64,000 nucleotides of DNA from Flavobacterium cutihirudinis (GTDB lineage Bacteria; Bacteroidota; Bacteroidia; Flavobacteriales; Flavobacteriaceae), in the NCBI RefSeq assembly GCF_003385895.1, contig NZ_QRDQ01000008.1, positions 926,354-990,353 of the forward strand, in the 5' to 3' direction. Below, piece after piece: positions 58,143 through 64,000 of the stretch. The translations under genes and the position numbers were made by a program. How positions within the stretch are numbered: the stretch's first letter is position 1; each line of letters starts with the position of its first letter. The notes below the pieces were generated by a model, which did no database searches, was not told the origin of the DNA, and saw nothing but the letters and a program-made list of their open reading frames with translations.

Positions 58143-58173
58143 CAAACTGAATATAAAATTAACGATAATAAAA

Positions 58174-60273
58174 ATGGCAGTTTTAGCAAAAATTAGACAG
58201 CGTTCCGCTTTATTGATAGGAGTTATTGCACTTGCATTATTTGCATTTATAATACAAGATCTATTTACAAGAGGAACATTTAGTCAAAGTTCAAAAGATG
58301 TAGGAAGCATCGATGGAAAAGATATTTCATTTGAAGACTTTAGAGTTAAAGTTAGTAATGTTGAAAAAAGTGGACAAGGAATTACTTCCACTGAAGCTGC
58401 AAACAGAGTTTGGGATCAAGAAGTTTCAGTCGCTTTATTATCTGCGCAGTTTGATAAATTAGGATTAAGAGTTGGAGAAAAACACTTAATCGAAGTTTTG
58501 AAAACAGATCCAAATATTGGTAAAAACCCAATGTTCTTAAATGCAGCAGGAATCTTTGATATTGCAAAGTTTAAAGAATACTTCAAATCAAATCCTGAAG
58601 CTGCTCAGTACATTTCAAGCAAAGAAAAAGATGCTGAATTGAATGCTAAGTATCAAATCTATAATACATTAATCAAATCTGGACTTTACACTACTGCTAG
58701 TGAAGGAAAGTTGAAGTATGAAATGGAAGCTAACAAAGTAAACTTTAGTTATGCTGCAGCATTATACTCTTCTATTAAAGATAGTGATGTTAAAATTTCT
58801 GATTCAGAGATTGTTGATTATATGAAGAAAAACGAGAAAAAATTCAAAGCAGATGAAACTCGTGAAATTCAATACGTTTTAGTAGAAGATAAAGCTTCAA
58901 AAGAAGACGAAGCTGAAATTAAAGCTAAAATCACTGGATTATTAAACGGTAGTGTTGTATACAATGCTAAAACTGGTAAAAATGATACTTTAGCTGGTTT
59001 TAAAAATGCTACAAACATTGCTGAATTTGTAAACTCAAATTCTGATGTTCCTTACGATTCAACGTATGTTCCTAAAAATGCTTTGCCAGCTGTTGATGCT
59101 GACAAATTATTCAGCTTGCCTGCTGGAGCGATTTACGGACCATATGTTTACGGAAAATACTTTGCAATCTCTAAATCTTTAGGATTTAAAGCTGGAGTAA
59201 ATGCAAAAGCAAGTCACATCTTAATTGCTTATGATGGATCTCAAACACCAAATGCTAAAGAAAAAAGAACTAAAGAAGAAGCTAAAGCTAAAGCTGAAGA
59301 AATTTTAGCGCAAGTTCAGGCTAATCCAGATAGTTTCATGATGCTTGCTTTTACAAGTTCTGATGATTCATCTGCACAACAAGGTGGTGATTTAGGGTAT
59401 TTTGGTCAAGGCCAAATGGTAAAACCATTCAATGATTTTGTATTCAACAACGGAATTGGAAAAGTTGGATTGGTTGAAACTCCATTCGGTTTCCACGTTA
59501 TCAAAATTACTGATAAACAAGATGGAATTCGTTTAGCTACTATCGCTCAAAAAATTGAGCCTTCTGAAGCTACTTCTGATAAAGTATTTACATTGGCAAC
59601 TAAATTCGAAATGGATGCTGCTGATAAAGATTTTGCTGCTACAGCAAAAGAATTAGGATTAAAAATCGCTGCTCCGGTAACGGCTAAAGCTATGGATGAA
59701 GCGTTTGGTCCTCTAGGAAACCAACGTAACATCGTAAGATGGGCATTCGATAAAGAAACTAAAATTGGAGACGTAAAACGTTTTGAATTGGCAAATATCG
59801 GACACGTAATTGCACAATACAAAAGCGAAAACAAATCAGGTTTAGTATCTGTTAGTTTGGCTAGACCATATGTTGAGTCTATCTTGAAAAACAAGAAAAA
59901 AGCTGAAATCTTAAAAGCTAAATTCAACGGTTCAACTATCGAAGCTCTTGCTAAAAGCGCTGGTGTAGCGGTTCAACAGGCAACAGATGTAACTATGGAT
60001 AATCCAGTTTTACCTGGTGGAGTTGGACAAGAGCCTAAAGTTGTTGGAAATGCATTTGCACTTGCTGCAAACAAAGTTTCTGCTCCAATTGAAGGAAATA
60101 CTGGAGTATATGTTGTTAAAAACATTAGTACAGTAAAAGCACCTGCAATTGCTAATCACGCTGAGTATGTTGCTAAAGTAAAAGCTCAAAGTGCGTCTGA
60201 CGGAACCAGAATTTTACCAGCGTTGAAAAACAATGCTAAAATTGAAGATAACAGATTGCAATTTAACTACTAG
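58174..60273 (+). CDS. Membrane-anchored peptidyl-prolyl isomerase, PpiD/SurA-like
   Basis: Read from ATG 58174, MAVLAKIRQRSALLIGVIAL, the protein is 699 aa; the frame upstream of this ATG lacks support. One TM anchor (residues about 12-32) is followed by a SurA_N-type region (about 35-230). A parvulin-type PpiC rotamase domain spans about 343-450 (ASHILIAYDGSQTP, SAQQGGDLGYFGQGQMVKPF, VETPFGFHVIKI). A C-terminal region with a second, degenerate PpiC-like part completes it. It folds outer-membrane and exported proteins in the periplasm. A strong terminator follows. Confidence 0.92.
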   Translation: MAVLAKIRQRSALLIGVIALALFAFIIQDLFTRGTFSQSSKDVGSIDGKDISFEDFRVKVSNVEKSGQGITSTEAANRVWDQEVSVALLSAQFDKLGLRVGEKHLIEVLKTDPNIGKNPMFLNAAGIFDIAKFKEYFKSNPEAAQYISSKEKDAELNAKYQIYNTLIKSGLYTTASEGKLKYEMEANKVNFSYAAALYSSIKDSDVKISDSEIVDYMKKNEKKFKADETREIQYVLVEDKASKEDEAEIKAKITGLLNGSVVYNAKTGKNDTLAGFKNATNIAEFVNSNSDVPYDSTYVPKNALPAVDADKLFSLPAGAIYGPYVYGKYFAISKSLGFKAGVNAKASHILIAYDGSQTPNAKEKRTKEEAKAKAEEILAQVQANPDSFMMLAFTSSDDSSAQQGGDLGYFGQGQMVKPFNDFVFNNGIGKVGLVETPFGFHVIKITDKQDGIRLATIAQKIEPSEATSDKVFTLATKFEMDAADKDFAATAKELGLKIAAPVTAKAMDEAFGPLGNQRNIVRWAFDKETKIGDVKRFELANIGHVIAQYKSENKSGLVSVSLARPYVESILKNKKKAEILKAKFNGSTIEALAKSAGVAVQQATDVTMDNPVLPGGVGQEPKVVGNAFALAANKVSAPIEGNTGVYVVKNISTVKAPAIANHAEYVAKVKAQSASDGTRILPALKNNAKIEDNRLQFNY

Positions 60274-60598
60274 TTTTTAGTTAAGTAAAAAATATAAAAG
60301 CCGAAACATTTAGATGTTTCGGCTTTTTTTATTTCTATGATTTTCTGTTTAAAATCGGTTTTAAAAGAGGAAGGTTGATGAAATTAGTATTGCCTATAAA
60401 TTGGAGTTTGTAATATTGTTCGTTCTTTTTCTGTGCGTTATATAGGAATAATAGGAATATGATTAAATAATTTTGCTTATTGAAATTATTACATTTAATT
60501 TGTTAAAATTTTTAGTAAAACAAAATAAATTTAGATTTCCTTTGTGTTTAAAAATAGTGAATAAAAAATGAGTATATATCTTAATAATCAGATGTTTA
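60274..60598. other. 325-bp spacer, terminator then no recognised content
   Basis: After the PPIase terminator (60297-60330), the remaining 268 bp are A/T-rich with no repeat, promoter consensus or open frame that I could support. It must hold the promoter of the following gene. Confidence 0.6.
60297..60330 (+). terminator. Intrinsic terminator after the PPIase gene
   Basis: AAAAGCCGAAACAT and ATGTTTCGGCTTTT form a 14-bp stem with a short TTAG loop and T-run, 24 bp after the stop. Confidence 0.95.
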
Positions 60599-61042
60599 AT
60601 GTTTCTTTCGTTTAATATTTTTAAAAGAAAACCTAGGGTTTATTCCAAAATAGAGAATCATATTTATGGAATAATAATTGAGCTTTTAAAAGTAAGCAGT
60701 ACAGACATCAATGTTGATGAGTTGGGTGGAAAATACTATTTAAGTAATGAAGAGCAACACTTTAAAGTGACGATCTTAAGTAACGATTATGTTATTCGCT
60801 TAACAAATACACGTGATTCTGTAGCTGAAAAGTATGATAAAGTATTTGTTGAAGATGTTTTAAGAGCTGTAAAAGAAGAAAAACATCGTAGAATGGAATT
60901 GGTTTACGATTCTATTAACAACAGCATTGAAAAAATGGCTGAACGACTTCATAATGCGCTTATTGAATCCAATGAATTGGAAAGTCAAAAAATTCGCCAT
61001 CTGCAATCAAATCCAATTGAGGATAAAATAGCAAATTCTTAA
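60599..61042 (+). CDS. Hypothetical soluble protein
   Basis: The 147-aa protein starts MFLSFNIFKRKPRVYSKIEN. Segments are IYGIIIELLKVSSTDINVDE, a beta-rich part (GGKYYLSNEEQHFKVTILSN, DYVIRLTNTRD) and a long helical C-terminus (RAVKEEKHRRMELVYDSINN, SIEKMAERLHNALIESNELE) with a possible coiled coil. No signal peptide or TM segment is present. I do not recognise the family. It ends 6 bp from the convergent GYDIA kinase, with no terminator seen between them. Confidence 0.7.
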   Translation: MFLSFNIFKRKPRVYSKIENHIYGIIIELLKVSSTDINVDELGGKYYLSNEEQHFKVTILSNDYVIRLTNTRDSVAEKYDKVFVEDVLRAVKEEKHRRMELVYDSINNSIEKMAERLHNALIESNELESQKIRHLQSNPIEDKIANS

Positions 61043-61048
61043 GGTGTT

Positions 61049-61957
61049 TTATAGGATCATCTCTTCATAAGTTAGCATAGTTTCATATCCTTTTGACTGA
61101 AAATAAGCCTTTGGATTTTCTTCTGACAATACCATCACAAAATCACCACCCCAGGCACCCAAGCTTTTAATTGTACCATTGAAATCAGGAAAAGCGATTT
61201 CTTTGATCGTGCTAATTTCAAGTATGTTGCTCAAATGGTTTTCATGTCTTTCAACTGCAAATGCAAACTCTTTTAGTGTCTTAGCGTGTAAAATTGCGTT
61301 GGTGATTTTGTTGTTTTCGGCAACACTTTTGGTTAGATTCTGATCTTTGTGCTTATTGTATGCGTGAATTGCAGTTTTGCTATTTTGTTTCTTATTAAGG
61401 TAAACAAAGAAAATATTCTTTGTAAAATCCGGATTAAAAGTTACAGGCTGAACGCTGTTATTTTCGATTTTATAAAGAATTGGAGTGTCGTTTTGCGCAC
61501 ATGCAATATCATAACCGCTTCCGCCAAAACTATTTTTAAGCAAAGTAAAAGCATTGATTTTTGCCCACTGCGCTACATTATTAATCAATGTTGATGAAGT
61601 TCCTAAACCCCAGTTTCTTGGAAAAGTAAGGTTTGTAGTTATTTTATACCCTTCTGAATTGTCTATAAAATCAGGGTTTAACAAGTATGCTTCATGCAGA
61701 ATATTAATCAAGGTTGTTTTTACAGTTTCAATTTCGGAAGCATTATTATTTATAATTTCATCAAATGAAATCGTATTTTCAAACCAAAGCGTATTATCAT
61801 AATCATAGCTTTTCCAGTCAATAGTTTTGTCTTTTGTGTTTTCGACAACTAAATTCTGTCCAAATTTTGTTGGTAGTGCAAAGGCGTCTGCACCATCTAA
61901 AACTAAATATTCTCCAGAGATGAAAAGTTTTCCGTTGCTATAAAAGGTTGTTGACAT
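61049..61957 (-). CDS. GYDIA-type GHMP kinase
   Basis: The 302-aa GHMP-superfamily protein starts FYSNGKLFISGEYLVLDGAD. It has the phosphate-loop RNWGLGTSSTLINNVAQWA (residues about 114-132), the subfamily motif FGGSGYDIACAQNDTPILYK (about 143-162) and LGAWGGDFVMVLS near the end. GYDIA kinases are typical of Bacteroidetes and resemble mevalonate pathway kinases. It lies 107 bp downstream of HMG-CoA reductase on the same strand, so it is a candidate phosphomevalonate kinase, the step otherwise missing in the window. This activity is an inference. Confidence 0.82.
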   Translation of the reverse strand: MSTTFYSNGKLFISGEYLVLDGADAFALPTKFGQNLVVENTKDKTIDWKSYDYDNTLWFENTISFDEIINNNASEIETVKTTLINILHEAYLLNPDFIDNSEGYKITTNLTFPRNWGLGTSSTLINNVAQWAKINAFTLLKNSFGGSGYDIACAQNDTPILYKIENNSVQPVTFNPDFTKNIFFVYLNKKQNSKTAIHAYNKHKDQNLTKSVAENNKITNAILHAKTLKEFAFAVERHENHLSNILEISTIKEIAFPDFNGTIKSLGAWGGDFVMVLSEENPKAYFQSKGYETMLTYEEMIL

Positions 61958-61993
61958 ACTTCAATTTTTAGATAAATTCCAATATTTCAAACT

Positions 61994-62056
61994 CCAAATT
62001 CCAATTTTAGTTGGGATTTGGAATTTTATTTGAGGCTTAAATTTTTGGAATTTTTT
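61994..62056. repeat. CCAAATTCCAA/TTGGAATTT hairpin repeat
   Basis: CCAAATTCCAA (61994-62004) pairs with TTGGGATTTGG (62011-62021), one mismatch in 11, and TTTTTGGAATTTTTT follows near 62040. It fills the GYDIA-HMG-CoA reductase spacer and resembles the dispersed intergenic repeats. Confidence 0.6.
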
Positions 62057-62063
62057 ACTTATT

Positions 62064-63377
62064 TTATTTTCTTAAATTTTCGATAAACTCAACTACGGCG
62101 CTATGCGAAACGGCAGTTTTCTTAAAATGAGTTTTTATTAAATGGCGTTCTTCATCAGTTGCTTCAAACTGATTAATGATATTGTTTAAGTGCATTTTCA
62201 TATGACCTTCCTGAATTCCTGTTGTAGTTAGGGAACGCAATGCTGCAAAATTTTGTGCCAGACCGGCAACAGCAGTAATTTCCATTAATTCTGTTGCTGA
62301 AGGTTTTTGAAGTATTTCTAAACACAATTTCACCAAGGGATGCAAAGATGTTAATCCGCCAACTGTTCCTAAAGCTAATGGAATTTCCATCCAAAAAGAA
62401 AAAATTCCGTTTTCGATTTTTGCATGCGACAAACTTGAATATTGGCCATTTCTTGAAGCATAAGCGTGAACTCCGGCCTCGATAGCTCTAAAGTCGTTTC
62501 CAGTTGCTAAAACTACAGCATCAACGCCGTTCATGATTCCTTTATTGTGCGTTACGGCTCTGAATGGCTCAATTTCGGCAATTTGAACAGCTTGAACAAA
62601 ACGCTCCGCAAATTCATGAGGATTTGTAATATGTTTTTCGGATAAATCTTCAATTGGGCAAGAAACTTCGGCTCTTACAAGACAATGCGGTACATAATTA
62701 GATAAAATACTCATAATTACTTCCAGCTTATCATCTGCAGAAAATAATTGAGCATTGTGAAATTCCTCTTTTAATGTAGAAGCAAATTGTTCCAAACAAG
62801 AATTGATAAAATTGGCACCCATGCTGTCTTTGGTTTCAAATGTGGCATGAAGTTGAAAGTAATTTTCAAGTAAATTTCTTTTGTCTTTCAGCTGAATATC
62901 CAAAATACCGCCGCCGCGCTGTTGCATGTTTTTGGTAATGCTTTGGGTTTCAGAGAAAAATTTTGGTTTTATAACCTGAAAAAAAGATTGTAATTTTTCG
63001 GCGTCACCATTAAAAGTAAAATGCACTTGGCCAATTTTTTCGGTATTGATTATTGTGGTTTTAAAACCTCCGCGTGTTGACCAGAATTTTGCTGCTTTTG
63101 ATGCCGCTGCAACTACAGAACTTTCCTCAATTGCCATCGGAATAGTTTTGTATTTTCCGTTTATCAAAAAATTAGGAGCAACTCCTAGTGGAATATATAG
63201 GTTTGAAATGGTATTTTCGATGAATTCGTCATGCAGTTGTTGGAGCTTTTCGTCTGAATTCCAGTAATTTCTTATAATATTTAGTGCTTCTTCAGGAGTC
63301 GAAAAATATTCATTGGCAATCCAGTTGATTTTTTCTTTTTTGGATAATTTAGAAAATCCGGCAACAGCGTTGTTCAT
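62064..63377 (-). CDS. Hydroxymethylglutaryl-CoA reductase, class II (degradative type)
   Basis: The 437-aa protein matches class II HMG-CoA reductases by length and motifs. These are MAIEESSVVAAASKAAKFW (catalytic Glu in EES), THNKGIMNGVDAVVLATGND (catalytic Lys), and IQEGHMKMHLNNI (catalytic His). The name 'degradative' comes from Pseudomonas enzymes; in flavobacteria it sits with mevalonate genes and probably runs in the biosynthetic direction, making mevalonate. It is cytoplasmic. A TATCTTTG promoter box lies upstream and a GYDIA kinase lies downstream. Confidence 0.93.
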   Translation of the reverse strand: MNNAVAGFSKLSKKEKINWIANEYFSTPEEALNIIRNYWNSDEKLQQLHDEFIENTISNLYIPLGVAPNFLINGKYKTIPMAIEESSVVAAASKAAKFWSTRGGFKTTIINTEKIGQVHFTFNGDAEKLQSFFQVIKPKFFSETQSITKNMQQRGGGILDIQLKDKRNLLENYFQLHATFETKDSMGANFINSCLEQFASTLKEEFHNAQLFSADDKLEVIMSILSNYVPHCLVRAEVSCPIEDLSEKHITNPHEFAERFVQAVQIAEIEPFRAVTHNKGIMNGVDAVVLATGNDFRAIEAGVHAYASRNGQYSSLSHAKIENGIFSFWMEIPLALGTVGGLTSLHPLVKLCLEILQKPSATELMEITAVAGLAQNFAALRSLTTTGIQEGHMKMHLNNIINQFEATDEERHLIKTHFKKTAVSHSAVVEFIENLRK

Positions 63378-63406
63378 TCTCAGTATATTAAATAATATTG
63401 TTGGAG

Positions 63407-63414
63407 CAAAGATA
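63407..63414 (-). promoter_or_regulatory. TAnnTTTG promoter box for HMG-CoA reductase
   Basis: Minus-strand TATCTTTG lies 29 nt upstream of the ATG, with a TTG 21 nt further upstream (63436-63438). Both agree with the flavobacterial TTG-N17-23-TAnnTTTG consensus. The same TATCTTTG box precedes mvaD, so the two halves of the pathway have similar promoters. Confidence 0.5.
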
Positions 63415-63557
63415 CTATTTTAAGAGTTTTCTTTGCAATCTATTTGCGAGATGAAACTACGCAATCGTTATTTTTTTTAACATTTAACACTTAAAATGTG
63501 TATTATGTTTATTTTTTTTACTAAAATTGGGCTCTTTTTATATTTAAAATAATTCTA

Positions 63558-64000
63558 ATGAATACAAGTAAAATTACTGTTGTACTTTTATTTTTAGTGG
63601 CAACGGTTTTTGGCCAACAAAAAATAACTGTCGAGAACATTTATGGTGGCGCATTTCGTGCAAAGGGGATGGATGAGCTGCAATCTTTAAAAAACACAAA
63701 TCAATACACTGTTTTAAATGTTGATCAAGCAAATGGAAGTATGCAGATTGATTTGTATGATTTTGCAACCCTTAAAAAAGTATCAAATCTAATTGATACG
63801 AAAAACCACTCAGCACTTGCAGACGGGATCGATAGCTATACTTTTGATGCTTCAGAGAAAAAAATCTTAATTGCTTCTCATTCTAACAAAATTTTCCGTC
63901 ACTCTTTTACAGCAGATTATTTCTTATACGATATCGCTTCAAAATCTTTGGCAAAATTGGTTGATTTTCAAATTCAAGAACCAACTTTTTCTCCTGACGG
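63558..64000 (+). CDS. S9 family peptidase (dipeptidyl peptidase IV-like), N-terminal part
   Basis: From ATG 63558 the protein runs open to the window end, about 147 codons. It has a signal peptide (SKITVVLLFLVATVFGQQ) and the start of a DPP-IV-type beta-propeller: KITVENIYGGAFRAKGMDEL, YLLYD-like FLYDIASKSLAKLVDF and QIQEPTFSPDG at the edge. The catalytic alpha/beta-hydrolase domain is outside. It would remove N-terminal Xaa-Pro dipeptides in the periplasm or at the surface. It is divergent from HMG-CoA reductase. Confidence 0.85.
   Translation, partial: MNTSKITVVLLFLVATVFGQQKITVENIYGGAFRAKGMDELQSLKNTNQYTVLNVDQANGSMQIDLYDFATLKKVSNLIDTKNHSALADGIDSYTFDASEKKILIASHSNKIFRHSFTADYFLYDIASKSLAKLVDFQIQEPTFSPD

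Noticed and set aside
62173..62485. Antisense and alternate frames in the HMG-CoA reductase gene.
   Set aside because: They have no protein-like composition and conflict with a clearly conserved gene.

Overview
The window is AT-rich (roughly two thirds A+T) and reads as Flavobacterium, probably near the F. johnsoniae group. The evidence is: SusC/SusD/SusE proteins, a type IX secretion C-terminal domain, a class II (degradative-type) HMG-CoA reductase in a mevalonate pathway, a GYDIA-type GHMP kinase, TAnnTTTG promoter boxes, A-rich ribosome-binding regions instead of strong Shine-Dalgarno sites, and many short palindromic intergenic repeats. The placement rests on gene content and style; no database search was possible.

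Layout. 0-9.4 kb holds housekeeping genes (partial D-2-hydroxyacid dehydrogenase, hemW, ruvC, a flippase-like protein with a glycosyltransferase, DUF456, DUF937, an S4 pseudouridine synthase). A WG-repeat lipoprotein gene lies just upstream of ruvC, between two copies of a 31-bp direct repeat that carries the ruvC start. 9.7-13.4 kb is an isoprenoid operon (mvaD, mevalonate kinase, DUF502, UbiA-type prenyltransferase). 13.6-22.3 kb is mixed accessory and metabolic content, including two tandem paralogue pairs.

22.4-39.9 kb plus 48.8-51.7 kb is a starch/maltose utilisation locus. On the minus strand lie an MFS maltose-type transporter, beta-phosphoglucomutase, GH65 maltose phosphorylase, GH97 and two GH13 enzymes. 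A LacI-type regulator is divergent from susC-susD-susE on the plus strand. A secreted GH13 amylase with a T9SS tail follows 9 kb later. Starch would be bound and cut at the surface, imported by SusCD, trimmed by GH13/GH97 enzymes, and maltose split phosphorolytically to glucose and beta-glucose-1-phosphate.

40.3-48.6 kb, between susE and the secreted amylase, is the most interesting region: two tandem Cys-rich precursor peptides with identical-length double-glycine leaders, a strong terminator, then one tightly packed operon encoding two glycosyltransferase-like proteins (DUF6625-like and DUF6734-like), a membrane C39-like/VKOR/thioredoxin fusion, a C39-peptidase ABC exporter and an HlyD adaptor. 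This looks like a complete make-modify-oxidise-cleave-export system for small disulfide-bonded, possibly glycosylated peptides. A palindrome resembling the starch-locus operators stands upstream of it.

52-64 kb returns to core genes: an MHS-type transporter, tRNA-Phe, coaX, an outer-membrane protein, lptC, a CNNM/CBS protein, a PpiD/SurA-like foldase, the GYDIA kinase with HMG-CoA reductase (the other half of the mevalonate pathway), and the start of an S9 peptidase.
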